Assembly: GCF_051622035.1 (NCBI RefSeq) | Contig: NC_135362.1 | Coordinates: forward strand, 18,128,501-18,192,500 | DNA length: 64,000 nt | Direction of reading: 5' to 3' | Source of the DNA: Arctopsyche grandis | Lineage: Eukaryota; Arthropoda; Insecta; Trichoptera; Hydropsychidae | Shown here: piece by piece, positions 11,602-22,904 of the stretch | Numbering within the stretch: position 1 is the stretch's first letter | How the letters are laid out: each line of letters starts with the position of its first letter | Program-made: the position numbers and the translations under genes | Notes under the pieces: model-generated | The model's input: the letters and a program-made list of their open reading frames with translations, nothing else | Told to the model about the DNA's origin: nothing | The model's database searches: none

Positions 11602-12630
11602 TATTTAATAACTATGGTAAGGTAGAAACCGTGGCTCAGAATATCAGGCTTTTACATATCTAATTTTAAGCATACATAGTTTAAATACATACACATATAT
11701 GTGTGTATATACATTGGTACATATTTATGGCGTTCTGCTTTGTACATAATATTAGCTAAAAAAATGTACAGGAAAAACTTCGTCGAATGTCATGTTTCGT
11801 CTTTACAACATATGTATGTATTATATGTATGCACGAACGTATAACTTTAGCATCTCAATTAATAACCGAACAGTTCTGAATCCGTATAATTAACAACATT
11901 CGGCACTATGACCCATTGTTAATTGCTTCAGTCAGTCACTAGGAGCGAAAGGCGGTCATGTTCATGGCTGATCATCAGTCGGGTGAGCTGGTCCTCATCT
12001 TATAAGAGAGTGGTGGGTCACGTTGGCGCCACCCTGGGTCACAATTACCATCGATCGACATTCATTTCCCCACATGATTGCAATCTCCACACGATCTCGG
12101 TTGCCCACTTTCAGATCGAGACGATGACGCCGCCATCGATGTCCATTTGCACTTAATCTTTGATTGACTGCAGTACATTTTGCCATACTCAATAAAGTCG
12201 TATTCAGCGTGTGCGCTATAAACTATAATCACAAGCAAGTTAATAGTTTAATCGCTACAGTGACAAAAAGTATCTCTCCAAACACTGTTTAATTGTCGAA
12301 AACTTTATTTTACTTTCCAGATTTATTTAGCACAAGTATAATTATCATTACTGGAAAATATTTCGAAAAGTTGAGTCTGTCTATTGTAACAATTTACCAA
12401 TTTTATCTGATTTATTACTAAAACTGTTGATATCTACTCATACACCGCTAACTAGAATTAAGTAATTTGTTTTTAGACAGCAATTTTCCCAGCTATGAGC
12501 GGTTTAATACTAATTTAATTTTAATTAATTCATTTTTGTTTATATAATATAAAAACGATTTGTGATTTATTTTAGTTTGATTTCCCAATTAACTAACTAA
12601 TTTTCAATGCCTATTTGTGAAAATGCCTAT
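11602..12630. other. intergenic DNA with a GC-richer unique island
   Basis: About 11925-12200 stands out as complex, GC-richer DNA (GTTGGCGCCACCC, CATCGATCGACATTC, GACGATGACGCCGCC). Frames are open on both strands for about 70 codons, but no domain is recognised and no convincing splice pair brackets it. It could be an enhancer or an unrecognised exon. Confidence 0.4.
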
Positions 12631-12635
12631 AGAAA

Positions 12636-13470
12636 ATGTATCATCATTTACAGCCATTCACCATCCACTGCTGGAACACGCTTCCACAAGTCTCTGTTTT
12701 GCGCAATTCTTATCCATATCACCCCCACATTTTCCTAATTTCGTCTACCCATCTTCCTTTTACCCTTTTACATTCCCTCGGGTACCATTCTAGCACTTTT
12801 TTTGTCCACCTTTTCGGCCATTCTTCTAGCTACGTGACCCTCCCATTGTCATATTAATCTCTTCACTCTATCCATTTTATTCACTATACTTATCAAACTT
12901 CTCACCCATGTATTCTTATCTTATCTATCGAATCTTTATTCGTTATTTTTTATTCTATTATTATAATAAATACATAAAAATGGATAAAGAATAATAATTA
13001 ATACATAAAAATGGATAATAATAATAAAAATAACAAATTAATAACCAATGTGACCTGACAGGTTTCCCCAATGCGTCACATCAGTCTTACAAACATCAAG
13101 AACAAATTACCAATCATTCATCTCATCCAAATAAACTCGTGTTGAATCTAAAGAAACTTCATCAACATGACAATCAAACAGGTCCAAATGCTCACACGTC
13201 ACATTAAGGAACCGGACAGCCTTTACAAGAGACGAGCTAACGAAAGCCGACGTTTTCGCAGCAACAGGTTGGGAAAGTCGACGATGAAGCAAAGCTTTAC
13301 CGCATTCGGGCGTCCAAAATTTAAGCTCCGATAAAATCGAAGGGTTGTCAATTCTTCCCTTTAATACTCCAACGCTGTATGCCAAGCATACAGCGTTCCA
13401 TACTTCTTTGGGTGCATTGGACTTTGTGTAGCATCTTGGCGTTCAATATCCAAGTATGTTCTAATAAATT
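12636..13470 (-). pseudogene. LINE C-terminal fragment, split by a second LINE
   Basis: 12636-12935 and 13383-13470 together match the LINE fragment at 4450-4930: the two share GTTCAATWTCCAAGT, GCATACAGCGTTCCA.CTTC, TTCTAGCTACG.GACCC and CCTCGGGTACCATTCTAGCA. The stretch between is a different LINE end. The coding frame is broken. Confidence 0.75.
12940..13382 (-). mobile_element. LINE 3-prime end (family A) nested in the above
   Basis: The minus strand reads ..GVLKGRIDNPSILSELKFW.. RFLNVTCEHLDLFDCHVDEV.. (92 codons), a common LINE C-terminal layout (GR.D.P.LLS.I.F..P ... N....LD.F). A 3-prime UTR follows with TTGGGGAAACCTGTCAGG and an A/T-rich tail. The same tail occurs at 13758-13815 and 63118-63190. 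Confidence 0.7.
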
Positions 13471-14679
13471 AAACCGTCTCTAAAATAAATAAAAATACTG
13501 ATGTTTACTATAAAAGCATATTTGTAAAAACATTTCAAATGCATATTATGTATGGACATTTTCAACATCTCATTATCAAATTATTATTTGCGATGTTGCT
13601 GGCCAGACATTGGATCTTTTATGTAATTTAAGGTCGATCGGTTCCTATCAGAGTTTGCCAATTTATCTGATTTCATTGTTGGAATGATTCCTCACCAAAT
13701 TAAACACCTACCCTTAATTTGACACTTCTATGTATATACATACATATATAGCATAAAATGAACAACTTGTATCCCCTTGGGGAAACCTGTAATGGCACAG
13801 TGGTAAATATAAAAAAATAGATAAAGTAATAACTAAATGATTGCTAATGTCGTATACAATTAGTACAAATAACTCATTAGATAAATTAATACAAACTTGA
13901 CACTCATCATAATCTCTTTTTAAAATTAGAGCAATACTTATACTAGAAACTAGTATTACCAACATTCTGCTTTAATATACATACATATGTACATACATTC
14001 CACAAGATGTTATTTTAAAATATTTTTTCATTTATGTTTGATTTGTTCTTTTATACTTTATATATAGGTATATGTTATTCCTTTTACTTATTCCCAAATG
14101 GAAACTATTACAAATAAAATATAGTAAAAAAACCAAAAAAAATATTTTGAACATTTCAATTTCCCAAGCCTATGAAATATTTGTAAACTGCCTCCAATAT
14201 ACGAGACAAAATATGGAAATCCACTTGAAAACCGGTGATTAGAGCGCATACAATTTTGCCGATCTCCAGTTAATGATAGTGGACATCGACAGTGTCGTAG
14301 GAGCCGTGACTCCATCCGTAATGATTATATGATAAATGGCCAGCCGAAGACATGGATCTTCGTAATTTACCATTAATGACCGCGGAATGTGCAGTTACGC
14401 GCGCATGCTTATAATTTACGATTAATATTGTCTAACTAACTACATATTCATAAAATAGAAACACGCCTGCTCGGCAACGCGCTCGTAATGTACAATGTAT
14501 CGGTTTTCATTTCGATCTCGTTTTGAATAATGGCAAAAAAATTGTTTCCAATGTGGCGAATTCATCAATGAATGAACGAAAATACTTCTCGACCGTTATA
14601 TTGCGGTTACCTGGTCAACATACAAATGTATGTACATACTATTCGAATCTCAAGAATATCTAGTATATGTATGTATATA
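13471..14679. other. intergenic DNA with a LINE family A tail
   Basis: 13758-13815 (+) carries CCTTGGGGAAACCTGTAATG.CACAGTGG with an A-rich tail, a short copy of the LINE family A end. The remainder is AT-rich with no recognised gene. Confidence 0.55.
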
Positions 14680-15191
14680 TGTTACAGTTGAAGTGTATCT
14701 TCCAGTTGTAATATATTTTGACTAGTTGGAACCTAACCCACAAAAGAACCTAACCAACGTAAGTTGATTCATATGGCGACTTACAATCCAACTGGTCAAA
14801 GTATATTACAACTGAAAATACAGTTTAACTATAAGTACCAGGTTAGATGGAGATTTTGCGTTTTCGTGAAAAAGTCACTCGACTAGTAAATTGAGTTGGA
14901 AAGTCACATTTTTGTGTTGAACACATTCTTAGAGTTTCCGTTATACGGTACTCATTACTTTTATTCGTAATACTTAGCAAATATTAACGCATTGTTGAAT
15001 TCTAAAGCATTCATAAAAACATCAGAGCTGTCAAAAATCGACGGTTATATTGCAACTGGCGCACATTGTTGAAAGTGTATTTACACTTGTAAAGATATAA
15101 TTTACTAGTTGAATTGTATTCGAATATGAATCACCTAAATCGCCAGTTGGAATAAATATATTACAACCGAAAATACACTTCGAATGTAACA
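14680..15191. mobile_element. TA-flanked Tc1/IS630-like MITE (TGTTACAGT family)
   Basis: 512 bp. Begins TGTTACAGTTGAAGTGTATC after TA and ends AATACACTTCGAATGTAACA. Internal blocks (GTAAATTGAGTTGGAAAGTC; CATCAGAGCTGTCAAAA) match 57488-58012 and the flanks of the transposase-bearing copy 27780-28854. Confidence 0.8.
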
Positions 15192-15305
15192 ATACACTTC
15201 AATAAAGAACTTTTAAGAATTCATTAGTAACATTTGTATATTTGATATTTGATAGTGATGTATGTAGATATTAACTTTGAATGATACAAATAAAAATATT
15301 TGAGA
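15192..15305. repeat. extra segment shared with 27250-27370
   Basis: Contains ATTAACTTTGAATGATACAA and AAATAAAAATATTTGAG, present in inverse orientation at 27265-27300 directly inside a TGTTACAGT end. This suggests a longer parent element whose internal part is kept here. Confidence 0.55.
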
Positions 15306-15389
15306 CCTTCCATCATTGACACAGGTAAACTGGTCTAAAAATTATTTGTTGTGTTAAAAATATTTTTACTTAGTTTCGATTTATTTAAT

Positions 15390-15660
15390 ATTTAAGGATA
15401 TACGTCCTATCGAACTGAAACTTAGTATCGGTTACTAAAATTCTTATCGATACGACGTAAATTATTTTCAAAATTTTAAGTTGACCGGAAATGGTACCTA
15501 CCCTTATATGTGTCCTCTTTTTACTAACCCCTTCTTAGTTAATTTCTAAGTTTTTGAATTAAATTATCTCCGAAACCGCTAGCCGAATTAGACATGTAAT
15601 AGAAATTATAAATTTTATACCCCAATATTTTTACCTCATTTTTTTGACCACACGATTTAG
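15390..15660 (+). repeat. dispersed repeat shared with 23520-23790
   Basis: Both copies carry CCTATCGAACTGAAACTT, ATCGGTTAC.AAATTCTTAT, CGACGTAAAT, GACCGGAAATGGTACCT and GTGTCCTCTTTTT. In the second copy a (GT)n tract precedes it, as in several insect Helitron 5-prime regions. Family not certain. Confidence 0.55.
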
Positions 15661-16639
15661 AAAAAGTCGATCAAGCTAGAAAAAGTCCTGAATCGATCCT
15701 TAACATGTACATATCTATGGATAAATTGCGGCATTATTACTAAAGGATTACTTTGTTCTAATTCTCCAAAAAAAAGTCCATATATGTACATACATACATA
15801 CATACTCATTGCCAAAATAGTAACCCTACCATTAAACAGCATTCAGTGAGCAAACGTGGCAATTATTATTAAAAGCATCGGACACCGAATCGAGCCATGA
15901 ATCGTTTAATTAATCGTTAATCGTACCTAAAAGCCTTGCATATAAAAGTGCGAGCTTTTTATAAAAGCTCCACATGATAACATGAGTGTGAAGTCATACG
16001 CCATTGGATTATAAAAACGTTTCCTGTAATATGTTGACGTGTCATTGAATCAACTATACCTATGGCAAAGATCGTGGCAAAGGAAAAAACCTAAAGCGTG
16101 ACACTATTATGCTCAATAAATAAACATATAAACAATAATTTGATTTCAAAAAAATAGATAGAAGTACGCAGGCATTGAGAATCACCGAGTTACATCAACG
16201 CATGACGCATTTTATCGACATGGTGATGATCATGTGCATAGTTTTACACATAATTTTATCGAAAACGTGAGATATTTATTTACTGATAATAGCTTTTATG
16301 ATGCGTGCATATGTGTTTGTGTCTTTTATAGTTTTCAATGGAAAACTAAATATGTACAAGAAAAGTACAACGACCGTTTTATTTAATATCATGGACTATG
16401 TTGTTTGTTTGCATGCAACACGCGACGCAATAATCACATGCGATTTTCCTTAACTTGTAAGATTACATCACTAATATGTGCCCTTGTATTTAATTATCTA
16501 AACAATAAATGACAATAAACGTACGCGGGAAAAGTGTATAAGATTCGAATAATCAAAAAAATTAACAATACATGTTTGTTTTTACATATTATATTTATTT
16601 AAAGTTTGTTAGTTTACTTATTTCGATATTAACAGGCGA
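15661..16639. other. intergenic DNA, nothing recognised
   Basis: AT-rich with short self-complementary spots (for example AAAGTGCGAGCTTTTTATAAAAGC near 15945-15970 as a weak hairpin). No gene seen. Confidence 0.45.
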
Positions 16640-17176
16640 AAAATCTGGTATCAGGACATGTACCCCCTAGACACACCCCCTAGACGCATACCCCTGGTCA
16701 AAGCCCTCCTGGACATTAGCCCCCCCCCCGTGCAAAAAAACCCCGCCATGGATAAAAATATTTTATAAAAATTGACAGTATCTATAATAAAAAGTCATTT
16801 CAAATTGTCAAAAGTCATTTTCATTTCAAATTGACATTGAAAAGGGGTCAAATTGAAATGAAAAAGGGTCCATTTGGAATAAAAAACCTGTACCACAGAA
16901 CGCATACGCTAACTGGTGACTGAAAGTCTTTTAAATTGATATTTATTCTATTTACAACAATAAATTGAAATTAAATATTGTATATAAATTGAAATTAAAT
17001 ATACTCTAACACACTTCATTTATTCTTTTTTATTAATTATTTATCATTAATTTTTATCCACGGCAAGGGCTATTTTTCAGGGGGTTTTTTGCACGGGGGG
17101 GTTAATGTCAAGAGGTTTTTAACGGGGGTATGTGTCCGGAGGGTATGTGTCCAGAAGGTGTCTCCTGGAACCGATA
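16640..17176. mobile_element. inverted-repeat element with C-rich subterminal repeats
   Basis: The two ends are inverted over roughly 100 bp but diverged: left CAGGACATGTACCCCCTAGA with repeats of ACACCCCCTAGAC, right (reversed) CAGGAGACACCTTCTGGACA and GGACACATACCCCCG. Both reach CCCCCCCGTGCAAAAAA and then CGTGGATAAAAAT (left CCATGGATAAAAAT). The middle is AT-rich without a frame. Target duplication not resolved. Confidence 0.65.
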
Positions 17177-17699
17177 AATCCATTAAATTAATCGTCAAAT
17201 GAAATTAGAAAAGAATTAGGCTTTCCCTACGTCCCAGTTTCAATGTACATATGTATAATCTCGGCGTCCCAACCATATTATTATTTGGTTTATCATATTG
17301 TAATTTGATAAAAATTAAAAAATACCAAATATACCCGCAGTACAAAAAGTGACGTCTGGGATATTAACTTCCAACTACTGACATAATACTTGAAATCGTT
17401 GAGAGACTGCTATTTATTACCAAAAAACACCATCTAGTGATGATAAAACAGCTATTTGACAATGATTGTGGTGAAATTTATTTGTGGTTTGTGTAAGGGC
17501 AACTCAAATTGTTTGAAATCTATCTTGATTATGAAAAGTACAAAAGCAAGAACAATGATATTGTCAGTGAACTTATTTATTCATGTAAGATATAGCTTAA
17601 TAGTTAATTATATTCAATCATACAAATATATTAATATATTACACATGCATACTATAAAATAAAAATAACTTTTTACACATTCATACAGAGGTGTTGCCT

Positions 17700-18390
17700 T
17701 ACAGCCACCCGAAAAATATCAATATTACTTATAATTACATACTAATAATTCTAATTTCATCTGGCAGCTTATTATAAGTAATAATACCTCCATACAATAT
17801 GTTTTTCCTACTCGTATTTAATTTTAAATTCTGTATGGCTAATCTATTGCTACCTCGAGTGCTCAGAGACAGACATGGTATTCAGGGCTGACGAATGGGG
17901 GGGGGAGGGCAGCCGGGGTAAAATTCCAGGGCCTGGAGTACTCGAGGGGCCCCGTGTCGGAAATCGTATCTTTTATATCATACTTCTTTATTCAATTATT
18001 TTAAAAAATAGCAACCAACATAAAGGAATTTTTCTAATAGTTCTGATTTTTCTAAAAGATTTTTTTTAGTTTGTCATAGGGCCCGGGATTCCTCTCGGCG
18101 GCCCTAGCTGTATTTTTGTAAATTTAACCCTCTTATCAAATATCTATTAAAATACTTAGGTAAGATTTTCTTATCTAACTTATGAATAAAAACCAACATA
18201 CATATTTTCAGAGTATCACTAACCTTCTTAGATCTTATACTGGTATACCTATTTACATCTAATATACTCCTCATGGCTCTATTCTGTAATTTTTGTAACC
18301 AATCTTTGATTGACAAATTCATCAAGTACAGAACAAATCCACAATACATAAAATGTGGTTGGACAATTGCATTATATATCATGATTTAAT
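17700..18390 (-). pseudogene. non-LTR retrotransposon RT C-terminal fragment, interrupted
   Basis: 18116-18382 on the minus strand reads IYNAIVQPHFMYCGFVLYL, LQKLQNRAMRSILDVNRYT, ILPKYF, typical of the RT thumb/connection of Jockey/CR1-type LINEs. After a GC-rich insert, 17700-17877 continues RLAIQNLKLNTSRKNILYGG, YNKLPDEIR, the usual next block. It is truncated at both ends. Confidence 0.8.
17883..18106. mobile_element. GC-ended insertion in the LINE fragment
   Basis: About 224 bp, starting CAGGGCTGACGAATGGGG and ending CTCGGCGGCCCTAG; the ends are a short imperfect inverted repeat (CAGGGCTGACGA / TAGGGCCGCCGA). It contains two GGGCCC-type sites (GGGGCCCCGTG; AGGGCCCGGG). It sits exactly between two parts of an RT coding region, which supports insertion. 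Flanking ATGGTATT/GCTGTATT is a poor 8-bp match. Confidence 0.6.
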
Positions 18391-18487
18391 TATTTTTGAC
18401 AGAACTTTGCTTAATCTACGAAGTACTCCTACTTTTTTATTATTAATTCAACATGTAATTTAAAATCTAACCCATCATCTAATACGG

Positions 18488-18590
18488 TCTCCGTGACAGG
18501 CCGGAAATTACCGAAAACGCAAATATCGGAAGGCAAAGATCGAAAATCGTATTCTTTCCTCCCGTATTCTGCGCGTATATTTAAGTCTGA
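18488..18590 (+). repeat. fragment of the palindromic element at 39353-39746
   Basis: Shares CCGAAAACGCAAATATCGGA, AGGCAAAGATCGAAAATCG and TCCTCCCGTATT.TGCGCG with 39380-39560. Confidence 0.7.
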
Positions 18591-19120
18591 AATATAAATT
18601 GCTGTTTAAAACTTATAAACGAAAAATCGCACAAAAACGAAATTTTCAGAACCATTAAAACTTTAATTCTCACTATTCATTTCAGTTTATAAAAAACATT
18701 CATGATTGATTCTTTATATATGTATGTAGGTAAAATACCTAAAACTTGAAAAAAGGAAATTGGTTATGTATAAAATTAACTAATAAAAATTAAATAAACA
18801 AGTTATAAATTTACATGTAAATTTTTATATTAAACTTTTATTAAAAAATATATATTTTTACTGATACATTTTACAAATGATTCAATAGGAATATACAGAT
18901 CAACATATAAATCATAAAATATGTATAACATTGTAATCATAAACTTATAAATAAAATAAGCTTACTTCCAATAGCACTGGGATTGATAAATACAATTATT
19001 ATAAATAAATTTAAAATATAAAAATTTGTGAAAAGAAAAACACAATTGTCACATCTAAAATACAAGCATCAAAAATATCTAGTTGGACCATGTGTGTGAG
19101 CTGCATGTACGCTACATATC

Positions 19121-20243
19121 TTAAGCCATACCAATGCTAGCAATCAATTCTTGAACCTTTTTAATGTATGCTTCCATAGCATCTTCTTTGGATATTCCTT
19201 TCTTGCCATTCCAAGCCTCCCATTTTGCCTTTCCTTTAAAATCAAGGAAACCTGGTTTATCTGCAATAAAAAATACCATGTTAAATATCAATTACAATGG
19301 GTTATACATATGTATAACCAGAGATTTTTTTCTCATGTAACGCGGTGGAACGGCATGCTGGCACCTTTTTGCTCAGCATTTTTTTATGTTTCAAACGAAT
19401 ATTCTATATATGTAATATAGTTTGAATATTATCTTTTCTAATAAAATAAGTTCCGGCACCTTTTTTGTATCAAAAAAGCCCTGTGTATAACTATAATTAA
19501 TCAAAGTTCATTAAAAATATATACATTTAGTTATTCACTCACCAGTATTACAGTCTCCAATAGAACCTTGTTTGAATAAAGCGTAGACTTCTAAAAGATC
19601 ATTATCACTTGGAGATGATTTTAAAGACTTCACGTCCGCAGCGGCTTTATCAAATCTCTGAAAATGATTAAGTTTGGAATCAATACATGGATTATTATTT
19701 TTAATCAATTTTGCACCATTCACATAATTCAATATTTCATACCCCTAAAAATAATTTATAAAACACCCACACATACTAACTTGAAAAAACTGCATGCCAA
19801 TAATAATATTCCGTTTGTTACAGACATTACTAACAAACTAACCAGTAGATTCTATGACGGAATCACTAATAACCATACTAACACACTCGGTGATTACAAC
19901 AAAATGACTATACCCTTCAGGTATAAACACAGATTACCTAAACACAATCTGCTTTAGGTCATCGACTTTAGTGAGTCTTTAATTAATATTATGTATTAGA
20001 TGTGGTATGAGCATTTATAAGGATTGTAAATAGGTTTTTGAGCTATTTTTCCTATTATGCTGTACATTAACATTAGAATAATATAATACTATGATTACTA
20101 ACCAAATTAAATTAAATTGTAAAATAGAAAATGATCAGCAGATCAGTAGCTATTAAAATAGATATAAGATGTATTGTGAACATAATTTCGTAATAAAAAG
20201 CATTTAAAAATCAAAAAATATTTCATACCTCTTGCACAGACAT
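19121..20243 (-). CDS. ACBP: acyl-CoA-binding protein, copy 1
   Basis: Exons 20243-20229, 19657-19543, 19260-19121 (minus), introns in phase 0 and phase 1, stop TAA. The product is 89 aa, against 86-90 usual for soluble ACBP. It begins [18 protein letters not shown], then [11 protein letters not shown], and [19 protein letters not shown]. The ligand-contact residues known for ACBP are present (Y30, K34, K56, Y75). Expected role: binding and cytosolic transport of long-chain acyl-CoA esters. The C-terminus SIGMA differs from copy 2. Exon 1 codes only five residues and lies 569 bp from exon 2; a LINE end occupies that intron. Same structure and orientation as copy 2 at 22905, so a tandem duplicate. 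Confidence 0.93.
19745..20216 (+). mobile_element. Jockey-like LINE 3-prime end inside ACBP copy 1 intron 1
   Basis: The plus-strand frame to 19957 reads [44 protein letters not shown]-stop, the usual end of Jockey-type polyproteins (IP...KHR.PKH.L). Then comes a 3-prime UTR shared with 7919-8118 and 53985-54312, ending in an A-rich tail. It lies antisense to ACBP and its tail is only about a dozen nt from the exon-1 donor. Confidence 0.82.
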
Positions 20244-21025
20244 AATTGCCTCGGATTTCGTTTTTGTATCTAAAAATAGAAGAAAAAAAACAGGTAATTT
20301 TACAAATATGTATGTATGTTTATATATTGTACTGAACTAGTGTTTGCTTTTACATTGTACAATAAAATAGATAGAGTTAGCTTTTACATTCTACAATGAA
20401 AAGTAAACTAAAAAAAAACGTGATATTGCTAATGAGGATTAGTTCCGCTAGCCAAAATTGTTAGTATAAATATATAGAATTCTCAAAATATTGGATGACA
20501 AATTCATAACCTCAATCGACTAAAATACATGAGTTCAAGGTCGAAATATTGTCATATTTAATTGTTCGTAAATATTAAAAAAAAGGTTTAAAGCTATTAG
20601 AGCACAAAATTAATTTCGATAAATGCATAAAAGTAACATAAAATCGTCAATAAAAGTATTTATTTACAGATATAAAAAGCCGGCTTACGTTTCACGAAAA
20701 AAAAACAACCAACGAGACGTGGTATAAAATGGTACGAGCAATCCAAGCCCCGCCCAGCAACTGACATCCGATGTTGCCATTCGAAAAAATATTATAGTAT
20801 TTCGCAACACAGCTTATCAAAGTAAATAAATATTCGTTTTATCGCATTTATTATTATTTCAAAGGTCACACAGTGACTCTCAGAATGTATAATAAATTGA
20901 ATTAAGACAAAATATATTTTCATCAAATTCATACTAACAAATAGTATTATATATTTTGTAAATTACTTGATAATGAACAAAAATATCATCGAAGGCACGA
21001 TGAGTTTTCGATAAAGTCACAGGCT
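20244..21025. other. ACBP copy 1 upstream region
   Basis: Should contain the 5-prime UTR and promoter of copy 1 (minus strand). GC-richer near 20690-20800 (CAAGCCCCGCCCAGCAACTG, a GC-box-like CCCCGCCC). A possible further 5-prime non-coding exon cannot be excluded. No other gene seen. Confidence 0.4.
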
Positions 21026-21455
21026 ACGTCCACACTACCGATATCTACACCCGATATTTACGAATTTTTCCATGACCAGTTCCGAAATAGCAACTACAAG
21101 TTGCAATATGGGAACTGGATATGGAAAATTCGAAAATATCGGGTGTAGATATCGGGTTCGGTGATTACTAGTCAAATGTGAATCGGTCACAGGACAACCG
21201 GTCGCTCTAGATCGGTTACACGTGATCACCCGTCACACTAAAACTGGTCACGAGAAAACTGGTCACACCCTAAAATCGGTCACGAGAAAACTGGTTGACC
21301 GATTTTTGGGTGTGACCAGTTTTCTCGTGACCAGTTTTAGTGTGATGGGTGATCACGTGTGACCGATCTAGAGCGACCGGTTGTCCTGTGACTGATTTAC
21401 ATATGACTAGTAGTCCGTTTACAAGATATCGGTAGTGTAGACGTAGTCACAGAGT
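21026..21455. mobile_element. nested palindromic element
   Basis: Outer inverted repeat: GCTACGTCCACACTACCGAT / ATCGGTAGTGTAGACGTAG. The core, centred near 21290, is a palindrome with arms of roughly 125 nt (left GTCACAGGACAACCGGTCGC.., right GCGACCGGTTGTCCTGTGAC), itself made of repeats of GGTCACGAGAAAACTGG. In the left arm a second palindrome (21038-21157) pairs CGATATCTACACCCGATAT with ATATCGGGTGTAGATATCG. No coding frame. A foldback-like MITE; target duplication not resolved. Confidence 0.75.
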
Positions 21456-22006
21456 TATTATTTTATTTTTATTTTTGAAAGCCAAGTGGCCAATATCTAT
21501 GTATAATATACAAATACTGGACAGCAATTGTAGTGCAGTTAATTACATTGTAGTTGCAGCAATTGTGGCCTAACAAAAACAAAATTACTGTAAAAATAAT
21601 ATATAGCTAATAATAATATATATGAATAATAATATTACACATTAATGGTTGATAAATGATAAATATATAAGATCAATAAATTTAAAAAAAATCATAATTT
21701 AAACATATGAGTTTTTTACTGCTTCTACTCTTTATTGTAAGCAAAAATATATAATATTTTTTTATTTATATAATTAAAAATATATAAATAAAAAAAAATA
21801 GATTTTTGAGTGTTTATTTGATTGACCTCGTTTTTATTATGCATCATATACTTATTTATGTACATATGAATATTTAATATATAGATTTGTAGCTCGCGTA
21901 CAATTTTGGAAATGTAATAATTAATATTGCAAATACATATGTATGCAAATTGCATTGCTAAATACAATCCAAGCGTGAAAGGTTTCTAATTTTTATATAC
22001 ATATAC
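21456..22006. other. AT-rich intergenic DNA, nothing recognised
   Basis: Very AT-rich with ATATATAATAATAAT tracts; no frame or repeat family recognised. Confidence 0.45.
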
Positions 22007-22014
22007 ATATGTAT

Positions 22015-22165
22015 CAGTGACGTGTCGTGAAAATCTCTCTATTATTGTCGCACAGTCGTACACGTGAGCAGGGACTCGGTATGGCGTCACCCCTTGAATC
22101 CTTCTTGCACACACGTAAATACAGCCGTGCGACAAAAACAGGGAAATTTCCACGGCACGCCACTG
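22015..22165. mobile_element. hAT-type MITE (CAGTGGCGTGC family), copy 2, perfect 8-bp duplication
   Basis: CAGTGACGTGTCGTGAAAAT .. GGCACGCCACTG, flanked by ATATGTAT on both sides (22007-22014 and 22166-22173). Internal GTCGCAC.GTCGTAC / CCGTGCGAC arms as in copy 1. Confidence 0.85.
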
Positions 22166-22471
22166 ATATGTATGTATGTATACGTATATACATAGATATA
22201 TTGCGTTAGTAAATTTCTGATAATTAATGATTTTTTTATAATAATTTAAATTTAAAATTCAATTAAAAAAAATGTTAATCCATGAGAACTACGTATGATA
22301 GAACAAATTCAGCATTAGTACATGGGTACATATACTACATCTTCTTATAAATATATGTACATAAGTATTTATATATATGTACAGTAAATATGTATGTAAA
22401 TATGTACCTACATTTTACATACATATAGGTAAAAAAATATAAAATAACTTTTTTTATATATAATATATCAA

Positions 22472-22607
22472 AATAATTTCAAATGTGTTCACTGCCTGCA
22501 TTTTTCCGACAAATGGGAACGGGAACGGGAACGGGAAAGAGAACGGGAATGGGAAAGGGAATTGCATGCGTTATTGTGGCATTGCAACGCATGCCGGGTT
22601 CAGTTAG
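22472..22607 (+). mobile_element. Helitron 3-prime end fragment, family 2
   Basis: Matches the end of the Helitron at 31413-31722: TGTTCACTGCCTGCATTTTT, GGGAACGGGAACGGGAACGG, ATTGCAACGCATGCCGGGTT. It ends CAGTTAG|T where the intact copy has CAGCTAG|T. Confidence 0.7.
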
Positions 22608-22904
22608 TATTAAATATGAATTAAGAACATTATTTAACGTCGTTTTTATATTAAATTATTATATATATTATTCACACAAATTGTCGGCAATTTTTTGTTG
22701 CTGCCGGGTTGTGTTAAATGAGCCATTTGCGAAAGTGTAATTATATTGAGGCATATCTACACAATTACCTTGTTTGTAAATAGCCTCATTATATATTTTT
22801 TCTTCAAAATACAACTAAAATAATACTGCTATGGCGTTAAATATAATTTATTATTATCATGTATGTATATATAAAATATTCGAAATCAATATATGTATGT
22901 ATAA

